Part shown: one piece after another, positions 52,773 to 61,433 of the stretch
How positions within the stretch are numbered: the first letter of the stretch is position 1
How the letters are laid out: every line of letters starts with the position of its first letter
Assembly (NCBI RefSeq): GCF_000242455.2
Contig: NC_019892.1
Location: 3,100,001-3,164,000 of the forward strand
Source: Singulisphaera acidiphila DSM 18658
GTDB taxonomy: Bacteria > Planctomycetota > Planctomycetia > Isosphaerales > Isosphaeraceae
DNA: 64,000 nucleotides
Direction: 5' to 3'
Program-made: the position numbers and the translations under genes
The notes under the pieces: generated by a model
What the model saw: only the letters and a program-made list of their open reading frames with translations
Database searches by the model: none
Told to the model about the DNA's origin: nothing

Positions 52773-54805
52773 GACTCCCCTAGCGGTAAAGTGATCACAA
52801 TCTCGGCGCCCTGGCCAATGGCTTCCCCCACGGCAATCTGCCCGCCGTGAGCCTCGATGATGCGTCGGGCAATCGCCATGCCCAGGCCGGTCCCCTTCGT
52901 TTTCGTCGTGTAGAATGGCTCGAAGACCCGCTCACGGTATTCCAAGGCGACCCCTGGACCATTGTCGCGAACGGTGACCTGGAGAAGAGGGGGGCCATCG
53001 ACCTCGATTCTCCTACAGCAGACCTCAATCTTGACCGGATCCGAGCACGCGGTCAGGGCATTCTCGAGGATGTTATGAAAGACTTGCCCCAGGCGGAATG
53101 GGTCGACCATCCAGCGCAGATCGGGATCGTCACTCATTTCCACGAGTGCGGCCACTCGGCCTGTTCGTTGGGGTTTCAGGTTGATCCAAGCCTCCCGCCA
53201 GATCTCGGCGAGCTTGCAGTTGCGTCGCTCGAGCCGAATCGGCGCGACATAGCCACGGACATCCTCGTAGAGAAGGTGGAGTTGGTCCTGGGCTTGCTGA
53301 AGGCGATCGATAAGGTCAATTGCCTTGGGTCGGTCCTGGACATGCAGGGATAGCATCTCCAGACAGGCCTGGCTGCGCTGAAGCGCGTTGCGGCTCTCGT
53401 GAGCGAGCCCAGCAACCATCTCCCCGATGGCGGCCAGCCGTTCCGCATGAAGCGCACGCTCCTGAGCCTCCTTGAGATCCGTGATATCCTGGCCAATGGC
53501 CAATACGCCAACAATCCTTGACTCAGCATCATTGAGGACCCGATGGGACCAGCGAATTTCACGCTCCCGCCCGCTCTTGGTCACGATCAGGTTCGCCGTC
53601 CCCCTGGTCTCCACCTCGTCGAGGGTCTTCCGGAAGACCTCCCGAATCCGGATCCGATCCCGTACGGGTAAGAGGGTCTCGAAAAAGTCCCGATCGAGCA
53701 CTTCCTCCGCCCGGTAGCCGGAGAGTTCCTCCGCGAAATGGTTAAAGCGGACGATGCGGCCCTCCGGACTCAGGAGAACGACAACGGCCGGGGCCGCGTC
53801 GATCAACCCTTCGGCCAGGTCGCGCTGTCGCCGTAGCTCCTCCTCAGCCCGCTTCCGCTCGGTGATGTCGCGGTAGATGACGACCGCCCCTTTGATCACT
53901 CCATCATCGCAGATCGGGCTCGCGTTGACGCTCATCCAGCGCCCCGAATGCGCCCCCGGCTGCCTGACAAAAACCTCCTCATCGGTGACCGGCTCACGCC
54001 TGAGCGCACGGACGAGCGGCAGCTCCTGGAGCGAATACGTGGTGGCGGTATCGGGATGGTAGGCCATCCCCAAGAGTGCCCATTCCTCAGGAGGAGCCCC
54101 GACCCTGAGCGGACCGATCAAGCGCTCGACGGCCGGGTTGCAGAGCAGAATCTTCCCGTGGACATCAACGACGACGATGGCGTCTGAGGCGTTCTCCAGG
54201 AGTGACCGGATAATCTCCGCCTGCCGCTTCAGCTTATCCCCGGCCCGCTGGCCCTCGACGACTCCCCCCGTGACCTGGCCAAGGACTGCCAATTGCTCTG
54301 TGCGCGGGAGACGCAATGCGAGTTCGGATTGATAGGCAGCCTCGATAATGGCCAGGTCGAGGTCGAGCAGCTTGTTCAAGGAACGGGCGGTTTCCTCGAG
54401 CAAGGCATGATCCCCCTTCCAGTTTTCCTGGAGGACGCGGCCCAGTCCGGTCCGGAGTCGGGACAAGGCCACGTTCGCGTAGACTTGATCGAGGCCAATC
54501 TCAACGTGTCGCCAACCGACCAGCCAGAGGCGATCCACATACGACTCGTCGTACCGGCCGGCAAGCAACTCGCGGACCCACTGCAAGAGCGTGGCCTTGT
54601 GGCGGTCGATCTGAGGCTGTCCCCCCCTGATCACGTTGAAAGCCGCGGGGTGTCGCTCGAGCTGGGCGTAGAAGTCGTCGATCAAGGCGGGCAGGTCAGG
54701 ATCGAGCAGGGAAGCGACAGCCCCGATCCGCCGGGCATCCTCGTCGGTCCAGCTCACGTAGGATTGCAATTCCCGGTAGCGATCGAAGCGACGATCGGTG
54801 ATCAT
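52769..54805 (-). CDS. Globin-coupled PAS sensor histidine kinase
   Basis: The 678-residue product starts with a globin-coupled-sensor domain (residues 1-165) whose WLVGWRHVEIGLDQVYANVA segment places a proximal haem His at residue 100. Two PAS domains follow: one around 200-315 (ASDAIVVVDVHGKILLCNPA) and one around 330-445 (DAAPAVVVLLSPEGRIVRFN). Next come the dimerisation helices with H469 (GEMVAGLAHESRNALQ) and a HATPase domain (N583 in NILENALTA, DNGPG 614-618, KGTGLGMAIARR). No membrane segment is seen, so it is cytoplasmic. A haem-gas (O2 or NO) signal is the natural reading, by analogy with the family. It is co-transcribed with an ANTAR regulator. Confidence 0.88.
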   Translation of the reverse strand: MITDRRFDRYRELQSYVSWTDEDARRIGAVASLLDPDLPALIDDFYAQLERHPAAFNVIRGGQPQIDRHKATLLQWVRELLAGRYDESYVDRLWLVGWRHVEIGLDQVYANVALSRLRTGLGRVLQENWKGDHALLEETARSLNKLLDLDLAIIEAAYQSELALRLPRTEQLAVLGQVTGGVVEGQRAGDKLKRQAEIIRSLLENASDAIVVVDVHGKILLCNPAVERLIGPLRVGAPPEEWALLGMAYHPDTATTYSLQELPLVRALRREPVTDEEVFVRQPGAHSGRWMSVNASPICDDGVIKGAVVIYRDITERKRAEEELRRQRDLAEGLIDAAPAVVVLLSPEGRIVRFNHFAEELSGYRAEEVLDRDFFETLLPVRDRIRIREVFRKTLDEVETRGTANLIVTKSGREREIRWSHRVLNDAESRIVGVLAIGQDITDLKEAQERALHAERLAAIGEMVAGLAHESRNALQRSQACLEMLSLHVQDRPKAIDLIDRLQQAQDQLHLLYEDVRGYVAPIRLERRNCKLAEIWREAWINLKPQRTGRVAALVEMSDDPDLRWMVDPFRLGQVFHNILENALTACSDPVKIEVCCRRIEVDGPPLLQVTVRDNGPGVALEYRERVFEPFYTTKTKGTGLGMAIARRIIEAHGGQIAVGEAIGQGAEIVITLPLGES

Positions 54806-54841
54806 TCCCGCACCTCGAACCCGCTCACCGCATCAAAAAGA

Positions 54842-54876
54842 AAGCCCACGCCCCGCCTTGGGGCGGTTGCGTGGGC
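54842..54876 (-). terminator. Leader terminator in front of the kinase/ANTAR operon
   Basis: AGCCCACGC pairs with GCGTGGGCT, and inside it CCGCC with GGCGG, closing on CCAA. On the minus strand the stem is followed by TTTCTTTTTGATG, a clear intrinsic terminator about 35 bases before the kinase start. It may end the AhpD-like gene upstream (its stop is about 210 bases away), or act as an attenuator of the operon. A 7-bp hairpin (CGGATTG...CAATCCG, near 54892-54916) sits just upstream, so an antiterminator arrangement is possible. Confidence 0.7.
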
Positions 54877-55085
54877 TCTCGTGACCCGGGTCGGATTGCC
54901 CTTCGCGAACAATCCGGCTGTTGCAATCTCCAATCTACTCGAAGTTCAGGACCGGGGGAAACGCTCCTGCTGAAATTGGGATTCCCAGCCACCGTCGTTC
55001 AGACCACGAAAAATTTGAATCATGCACACCTGGCAGATGCTCACTGCCCCCGTTGCGATTCCAGGTCGCCGATGACGGCCCTCTT

Positions 55086-56552
55086 TCACTCCTCCAACCG
55101 CAAGCCAGAGGCTTCCGTGATGCGGTCGAAGGCTGCCCGGCTGGTCGTATAGCTGATCAATTGCACGACATCTCGGGGACCGGCGAGTTTGACCGCGTCG
55201 GCCACGTCTTCATCCGTGAGCACAACGGGCGAGGCCGCCAGTTTGCGGGCCACGGTGAAAAGGGCACGCTCAGTCTTCGTAAATTCCGACCAATCGCCAT
55301 CCAGCTTGTCGATTTGCTCTTGAGACTGGCCGAGCCGCTCAAGGCGTCGTTTGGCCTCCCCGACGGCATACCACGCCCGGTCCTGACGAGCGATGATCCA
55401 ACTCACCTGAGCCTTGAGCAAGGGCTCGAGATCCCCCTTTTCGTCGGACGCTCGCAGGCTAGTGATCCGGCTTACGCCGTCACGAGGGAAGTTGGCAAGC
55501 AACCGGACCCACTGGGGAAGCGGGCCATCGGGCCAGCTCTCAGAGAGGAGCTCACGAGCCTTGGCCTCATCCAGGAGCGGCAAGCGCGGCTTTCGATTTC
55601 GGCAGACCTCGAGAGCTCGTTCCAGCTCTGCACGCGATTCGAGCGCGGGCCGTTCGCAAATCGTGAGTCGATTCGGCTCGCCGGAGGTTCGATCGACCTG
55701 GACCGGAGCGACCTTGGAGACCATCGTCTTGAACTTTTCAGGGGTCGGCGTCAGGTAGGTTTGGTGAGGGGCCGGTTGGTCCGGGGTGGGAGCAGCAACC
55801 GTACCATTCTCCGTCCGCCTGCCGAAGTTGCCGCCGTCTTTGGACTGGGGGATACCTGCCCCCTCTTTCCAGCGGTTGATTGCATTGTTGCCGGAGACCG
55901 AGAGGATCATCTCGAGGATCTGCAAGTCTTGATAGAATTTGCGGAGTCCCTCGATGTCCGCATCATTCAGGTTATGAGGCTCGTAAGTCAGCTTGCGTGC
56001 GAAGGCGAACGCAGCGCGCTGAGCTGGGGTGAACTCCAGCCAATCACCATCGAGGGCGGCGATCTCCTCTTCCTTCAGGCCGGCCGCCAAGAGCTTCGAT
56101 TCCTGGTGTCCCAGGCAATACTGGCAATTGTTGGTCCGCGAGACGACCCAAAACATCTGGGTTTTGAATGCATATTCCAGCGACATCTTGGGATCGTTAT
56201 TGCGTCCAATCCCCGCACCCGCGCCGGATCCGCCCTTCAAGTCACCGCCGGCACCGCCTTGCCCAGTCCCGGCACCCGCGGTCCGATTCCCACCTCCAAA
56301 GCCAAAACCCTCGCCGGGAGAGAGATAGAGCTTGCGAAGCCGACTCTCATAGCCGCTCTCGCGTTCGCCCAGCTTCGCCGTCTCCTCCTCGGTCAGTTCC
56401 GGAAGGGGAATGCGAGGACGCCGGACCTTCATGTCTTCGAGGTACTGCTTCATTTCGGGCCGGGTCAGCGGCACGGGCCGAGGTTCATCGGCCTTGAGTG
56501 CGCTGACCGCCGCGAACATCAAACCCATTGCCAGGGCCGCAGCTTTGCACAT
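55086..56552 (-). CDS. Secreted protein with two AhpD-like domains, the second without its Cys motif
   Basis: The 488-residue product has a signal peptide (MCKAAALAMGLMFAAVSALK) and two copies of a carboxymuconolactone-decarboxylase/AhpD-like helical domain. The first (residues about 120-250) has the CxxC motif in NNCQYCLGHQESKLLAAGLK. The second (about 370-480) has the same outline (QVSWIIARQDRAWYAVGEAK and ALDGDW/KLDGDW in both) but no Cys pair. AhpD-type CxxC proteins reduce peroxide or disulfides. Here one half may be catalytic and the other structural. A Gly-rich linker (GGAGGDLKGGSGAGAGIG) precedes the first domain. GAGAGGA lies upstream of the ATG. Confidence 0.8.
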   Translation of the reverse strand: MCKAAALAMGLMFAAVSALKADEPRPVPLTRPEMKQYLEDMKVRRPRIPLPELTEEETAKLGERESGYESRLRKLYLSPGEGFGFGGGNRTAGAGTGQGGAGGDLKGGSGAGAGIGRNNDPKMSLEYAFKTQMFWVVSRTNNCQYCLGHQESKLLAAGLKEEEIAALDGDWLEFTPAQRAAFAFARKLTYEPHNLNDADIEGLRKFYQDLQILEMILSVSGNNAINRWKEGAGIPQSKDGGNFGRRTENGTVAAPTPDQPAPHQTYLTPTPEKFKTMVSKVAPVQVDRTSGEPNRLTICERPALESRAELERALEVCRNRKPRLPLLDEAKARELLSESWPDGPLPQWVRLLANFPRDGVSRITSLRASDEKGDLEPLLKAQVSWIIARQDRAWYAVGEAKRRLERLGQSQEQIDKLDGDWSEFTKTERALFTVARKLAASPVVLTDEDVADAVKLAGPRDVVQLISYTTSRAAFDRITEASGLRLEE

Positions 56553-56614
56553 GGCACGTGTCCTCTCTCGTCGTCAAAAATGAAAACGGAATATCAATGA
56601 ACGATGACATCAAT

Positions 56615-56679
56615 AGTAAGGAGGCGATCCGGCCTAGTAAAGGAGGCGATCCGGCCTAGTAAAGGAGGCGATCCGGCCT
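56615..56679. repeat. Three tandem copies of a 21-22-bp unit
   Basis: The unit AGTAAAGGAGGCGATCCGGC (plus CT) occurs at 56615-56635 (one A shorter), 56636-56657 and 56658-56679. It lies between the AhpD-like gene and the 3' end of a DUF1559 gene. Confidence 0.85.
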
Positions 56680-56717
56680 CTGACCAGGCAACGGGGTTAC
56701 GATCCCAAGGCCTTCGT

Positions 56718-57722
56718 TCAGAAGCTATCGCTGCTGATGATTTCGCCGCCGTTGCGGGTTCCCAGGGCCCGCCAGGTGACGAGGTTGACCGACGACTTGA
56801 TGAACTTGACCGAACCGTCGGCGATGCAAACATTGACGCCGCCGGGGTGGCGACTGTTGGCCGTGGTGCTGGTCCGTTGCGGCGGGAACATGCATGACCG
56901 CGAGTTCGGCGGGCTGCCATGATAGTATTTAGTCGTCGTGTGACCGTCAGACATCCAGGGCGCTCCAGCGTTGGAATTCCCTTGCTTGGTGAGGTCATTA
57001 ATGTCCACGGCCCGGCACATCTGGAGCGCTTCATCAGCGTCGGCGGGGTAGGTTCCCGGCTGATACGTGTCGGATAATTCGGTGGTGATCGTGTTACTGT
57101 AGTCGCCCTTGACGTGCTCGCTAAAGGCGGCCGTGTTGCTCGTACCGTCGATGACGTCGGCGACCTTGATGTTGATGTCGCCAAAGATCAGGCCGTTCGG
57201 AGGTGGCATGGACTTGTTCACACCCGCGGTGTCCTGCGCACCAAAGGAATTGACAATGCTCGTCCCGCAATTGACCCGGTAACCGATGCCGGCGTAGCCC
57301 GCCGGGAGTTGATTCTGTGCGTCCGACGGGCAGAGAAAGATGTTGACGCTCGTCACCAGGGCGGTTGCATTCTCCGGGGCGGAGGTGGCTCGGCTGAAGT
57401 TGATCGCGTTGTACAGTGCAGCCTGCTCCATGAACAACAGCAGGCGTGTCTGCGCTGAAAAGGTCGACGTGGAACCGGTTGCCACGTTGAGGCTCACACC
57501 GATTGGGAACGACCCGTTGATGTCGTGATAGCTGTGGAGTGCGAGACCAAACTGTTTCAGGTTGCTCACACAGTTCGCCCGACGCGCCGCTTCGCGGGCC
57601 GCCTGAACGGCGGGCAACAGCAGTGCAATCAGAACGGCAATGATCGCGATCACGACGAGCAGTTCGATCAGAGTGAATGCACGTCGCGTCAACTCACCCA
57701 AACCTCGATTATTTTTGCGCAT
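56718..57722 (-). CDS. DUF1559 protein with type IV prepilin-like N-terminus
   Basis: The 334-residue product begins [20 protein letters not shown] and continues [38 protein letters not shown] and the [13 protein letters not shown] signature, ending [16 protein letters not shown] lies upstream of the Met. It is the third paralogue of this family in the window and, like the others, likely a membrane-anchored exported protein of unknown function. The tandem repeat 56615-56679 lies behind its stop. Confidence 0.9.
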   Translation of the reverse strand: MRKNNRGLGELTRRAFTLIELLVVIAIIAVLIALLLPAVQAAREAARRANCVSNLKQFGLALHSYHDINGSFPIGVSLNVATGSTSTFSAQTRLLLFMEQAALYNAINFSRATSAPENATALVTSVNIFLCPSDAQNQLPAGYAGIGYRVNCGTSIVNSFGAQDTAGVNKSMPPPNGLIFGDINIKVADVIDGTSNTAAFSEHVKGDYSNTITTELSDTYQPGTYPADADEALQMCRAVDINDLTKQGNSNAGAPWMSDGHTTTKYYHGSPPNSRSCMFPPQRTSTTANSRHPGGVNVCIADGSVKFIKSSVNLVTWRALGTRNGGEIISSDSF

Positions 57723-58618
57723 ACAATCTCCCTCCTGGTCCCCGAAATCATTCAGACTTAATTGCTTTGCTCGCTGATGAGGTGAGAGAATCGGACATGC
57801 TGACTTGGCTTAGAGGTACTCGAACGCACCCAAGTACGTGAATCAGCATGTCGACCGAATGGTTATATCACGCCTCCGGCATTCGCGGCTACAAGGACGT
57901 CCTCACAAGTTTTCAGATCGACCAGGCAATGCTCTCGATTCAACAGGAACCCAATGACTGCTACGGCGCAACCGACAGCGCCAGTAGAAACCAGTCAAGC
58001 AGTCACGTTGAGCACGGCATCCGGTCGTTGCCCACCGGCATCCGGGCAAGAACCATGCGCGGACCATTCCACAAGCCGAATGTCGGACCTGACAGAACGT
58101 CGCCAAGTGACCCTGAAGTCTCATCCTGACCTCAAGGCAACAACGGCCCCTGGCCAAGGGGAGCGTTCTGCTGCCCCTTCATGGCCGACCAGGGCGCATC
58201 CAAGGCTGCCGAGCGACATCGTTGGTTGTCTGGCTTCATGCAGGAAGTCAGGAAAGAGACCTCTGCATGCTCATTGCAACGAGCGAGTGCATTGCAATTC
58301 TGAAGGGGCAACCGTCAACCGCCAGAGGAAAATCCACAAATCAATGACCAACAGAATTGTTTTCAATAGCCCCAGAAGGACAACCTTCTGAGTAAGCCCT
58401 CAGCAATTGACGATCGTCTCGCCGAGGCTGCAAAGCCAAGCATTCACTGGCATGACTTCAAATCAAATTCGACAAGCTCCAACATACATGTTTCAGCGCA
58501 AAGCAAATCAAAAAAACTGAGCTGGTCCGCAAACTCACCCGCTTGCGGACCAGCTCCAGCAACTAGCAACTCGCAACGATAAACGGAGGCGAATACCGCC
58601 GCGAGTGGAACTCCGCAA
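57723..58618. other. Gene-free stretch containing the lysA terminator
   Basis: About 900 bases. Apart from the terminator at 58520-58557 I see nothing to support a gene. It should contain the promoter of the third DUF1559 gene. Confidence 0.5.
58520..58557 (-). terminator. Intrinsic terminator of lysA
   Basis: A perfect 14-bp stem, GAGCTGGTCCGCAA with its complement, closes on a 10-base loop about 60 bases after the lysA stop. On the minus strand it is followed by CAGTTTTTTTGATTTG, a strong T-run. Among the best terminators in the window. Confidence 0.9.
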
Positions 58619-59920
58619 TCAGAGAGCCGCCGACCCGGCATCAACCGACGGGATCGACTCGCCCCGGATCAAGTCCTCGAAGGTTTGACGGCGACGAACG
58701 AGGTGGGTGCTGCCGTCGGAGTTGACCATCACTTCAGCAGCCATCGGCTTCGAGTTGTAGTTCGAGCCCATGGTGAAGCCGTAGGCACCGGCACGCTCGA
58801 TGATCAGGTAGTCGCCCACCTTGGCACTCGGGAGCAATTGAGAACCGACGACACCGCCATCGGACTGGGTGAAGATGTCGCCCGACTCGCAGAGCGGTCC
58901 GCCGACGACCACCGACCGCCGCTCCCGGTTGGTCGAGCCATCGGCCGGCGCGATCGACATCGGGTGGTACGCACCATAGAGAATCGGCCGGGCCAGGTTG
59001 TTGAAGCCGGCGTCGAGGAGGTAGAACGTGTTCGCCCCCATCTGCTTGACAGCGCGGATCTCGGCCACCAGGTAGCCACTCTCCGCCACAAGATAGCGGC
59101 CCGGCTCGATTTCCAGTCGGACGGGGTGGCCAAAGGCCTCCTGAAGTCGGCGACGGGTCGCGTCCCAAAGGAGGAAGTAGGCGGCGATATCAACCTTCAA
59201 GTCGGTCGTGCGGTAGGGGGTCGGCAGGCCTCCGCCGGCGCTGATGGTCGTGATGGTCGAGCCGATCGCCAGCGCAACACGCTCCAGGGCCCCGCAGACC
59301 TGCGACAGATGTTCCAGGTCGGTTCCCGAGCCGATATGCATGTGCAGGCCAGCGATCTTCAAGCCATTCTGCGCCGCGAGCGCGAGGCAGTCGCCGATCT
59401 GGTCGTGCCAGATGCCATGCTTTGACTGCTCACCGCCGGTGTTGGTCTTCTGGCTATGGCCATGTCCAAACCCCGGGTTGATCCGCAGGGTGATCTCGCG
59501 GCCGGGGGCACGCTGGCCATACTGGGCGATCATGTCGGGCGAGCCGCAGTTGACATGAATCCCTTGTTCAACCACCAGGTCGAGCGACTCATGGTCGAAG
59601 ATGTCGGCCGTGTAGACGATCGGCGGCGGGTCGCCAACCGGAACGTATCCGGCCGCCCGCGCCCGGCCAATCTCTCCGGCGCTCACAGCATCCACCAGCA
59701 CGCCTTGGCGACGAACCAGGTCGAGCACGGCCAGATTCGAGTTGGCCTTCTGGGCGTAGCGAATGGTGTCGAACGCCCGCAAGTCATTGATCCGCTCCTG
59801 GATCAATGAAGATTCGTAGACAAACGTAGGCGTCCCGAACCGGCGGGCAATTTCGCTGATGGGAACCCCGGCGATCTCATGCCGCAGGTCGGAGAACTCG
59901 GGTGCGACGGCAGTCGTCAT
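58619..59920 (-). CDS. lysA: Diaminopimelate decarboxylase
   Basis: The 433-residue product is a fold-III PLP decarboxylase. Marks in order: the PLP-binding Lys in IRYAQKANSN, GGLPTPY, HMHIGSGTD, RLEIEPGRYLVAESGYLVAE, DAGFNNLARPILYGAYH and GPLCESGDIFTQ. It makes lysine from meso-diaminopimelate, the last step of lysine synthesis. The length fits the family (about 420). The Met at 59920 is preferred; a GTG at 59935 is an alternative. The gene stands alone and ends at a strong terminator. Confidence 0.92.
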   Translation of the reverse strand: MTTAVAPEFSDLRHEIAGVPISEIARRFGTPTFVYESSLIQERINDLRAFDTIRYAQKANSNLAVLDLVRRQGVLVDAVSAGEIGRARAAGYVPVGDPPPIVYTADIFDHESLDLVVEQGIHVNCGSPDMIAQYGQRAPGREITLRINPGFGHGHSQKTNTGGEQSKHGIWHDQIGDCLALAAQNGLKIAGLHMHIGSGTDLEHLSQVCGALERVALAIGSTITTISAGGGLPTPYRTTDLKVDIAAYFLLWDATRRRLQEAFGHPVRLEIEPGRYLVAESGYLVAEIRAVKQMGANTFYLLDAGFNNLARPILYGAYHPMSIAPADGSTNRERRSVVVGGPLCESGDIFTQSDGGVVGSQLLPSAKVGDYLIIERAGAYGFTMGSNYNSKPMAAEVMVNSDGSTHLVRRRQTFEDLIRGESIPSVDAGSAAL

Positions 59921-60270
59921 GCTGAGTCGTCTCACTTCTCACGGAAAAAAAAGGGGAAGGACTGCGGGCCGTCGAGTCCTGGACCGGCCCATCGGAAACC
60001 ATTCAGATTAACGAATGGGCTCGGTCTTGCCAATGGCTCCGACGGCAGTTCAGGGTCCCTGACCCGAGACTAACCGTACGGTAAGAGGTCGCGACAAAGG
60101 TTCCTCCCACCGATTCCACGCGCTGATGGTCCGAAAGGATTCAAACCCGTAATGATCCCGCCCCCAAGGTTCAAAGAAAAAGACACCTGGGCCGGCCGAA
60201 CTTGTACACCTTCGACAATTGTCGCACAATACTCTTGGTCGCGAAGAGTAGCCCCGACGAGGGTCTTCCA
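59921..60270. other. Divergent promoter region
   Basis: About 350 bases between lysA (minus) and the leucine-rich-repeat gene (plus). No coding sequence is supported. Both promoters should lie here. Confidence 0.45.
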
Positions 60271-61341
60271 ATGGATCGATTCCAGGGTGGCACCGGCGAA
60301 AGTTCAGACAGCCCGGAAAGGCGATTTTGGTGGCGATGGCCTCGTGCCCGCTTCCGCGTACGGGCGTTGATGACACTCATCCTCCTGCTCGGCGGCTGCC
60401 TTGGGTGGCTCGCCAACCGTGCCAATGTCCAACGCGACGCGACGGCGGCGATCAGGCAGTCGGGGGGAACGGTCGTCTACGACTGGCAATTGACCCCGGT
60501 CAACTACGTTTATGGTCATGGTTTTCAGCCGAGGGTCGCGGGGAAGTCGATCTGGCCGAAGTGGCTCATCGATCGCCTGGGTCCGGACTATTTCGGGAGC
60601 GTCAAGCAAGCTTCTCTCGGATCCCAGGCCACCAACGCAACCATGTCCCACGTTGGGCGACTCAGCCAGTTGGAGGAGTTGGACGCTACCGGCGGGAGCA
60701 AACTGACCAACGCTGGCCTGGTCCACTTGCAGTCGCTAACACGACTCAGAATGGTTGACCTGAGTCTCTTGCCCGGCGTAACCGGGAAGGGACTGATCCA
60801 CTTGGCCGAATTGACCAGCCTTGAACGCCTCAATCTATCCAGCCCCGTCGCCGATGCCGACCTCGTCAATCTCAGTCGATTGACCAACCTACGCTTGCTG
60901 AGGTTGAACGGTGGAGGCAACGGGATCACCGACGAAGGCCTGGCGAACCTGAAAGGACTCACGGAACTCAGAGAACTCATTCTCAGGAATAGCCAAGTCA
61001 CAGGCACCGGATTGACTGCCTTGCAGGGAATGATCGCGATGGCAGATTTAAAATTGATAAACAGTCACCTTGAAACCCTGGAACCCCTGCAGCGGATGAC
61101 CGGGTTGAAGTCCCTTTGGATCCACAGATCGCCTCTCGACGACAGGGGACTGAAGCATGTTGAAAATTTGAAGAGTCTGCAATACCTTAGCCTCGAGGAT
61201 ACACGGATTACAGACGACGGATTGAAATCACTCCTCGACCTTCGAGGACTCCGAGAGGTCGACGCCAGAGGGACTGGGGTTACCATCATGGGATCCGCCA
61301 CATTCCAGCAATCCAATCCCAAAACAAGCATTTTCCGATAA
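60271..61341 (+). CDS. Membrane-anchored leucine-rich-repeat protein
   Basis: The 356-residue product has one N-terminal anchor (RALMTLILLLGGCLGWLANR) and then leucine-rich repeats from about residue 110 on, for example LVHLQSLTRLRMVDLSLLPG, LIHLAELTSLERLNLSSPVA, LVNLSRLTNLRLLRLNGGGN and GLKSLLDLRGLREVDARGTG. The unit length of about 24 residues is typical of planctomycete LRR proteins. The domain should lie outside the membrane and bind a protein or polymer partner, unknown here. GAGGG lies 7 bases before the Met at 60271. Confidence 0.85.
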   Translation: MDRFQGGTGESSDSPERRFWWRWPRARFRVRALMTLILLLGGCLGWLANRANVQRDATAAIRQSGGTVVYDWQLTPVNYVYGHGFQPRVAGKSIWPKWLIDRLGPDYFGSVKQASLGSQATNATMSHVGRLSQLEELDATGGSKLTNAGLVHLQSLTRLRMVDLSLLPGVTGKGLIHLAELTSLERLNLSSPVADADLVNLSRLTNLRLLRLNGGGNGITDEGLANLKGLTELRELILRNSQVTGTGLTALQGMIAMADLKLINSHLETLEPLQRMTGLKSLWIHRSPLDDRGLKHVENLKSLQYLSLEDTRITDDGLKSLLDLRGLREVDARGTGVTIMGSATFQQSNPKTSIFR

Positions 61342-61433
61342 CAAATCACCCAGAAACCAAGCACCTGCCGGCACGAATTTCTACTTACGAATCCGACCTA
61401 CGGATCTTCGAAGCGTCTCCAACCGATAAAGGC

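Noticed and set aside
54806..55085. Canonical ANTAR two-hexaloop target in the kinase leader
   Set aside because: I checked both hairpins in the leader; neither has a six-base loop with A in position 1 and G in position 4, so only a terminator is claimed.
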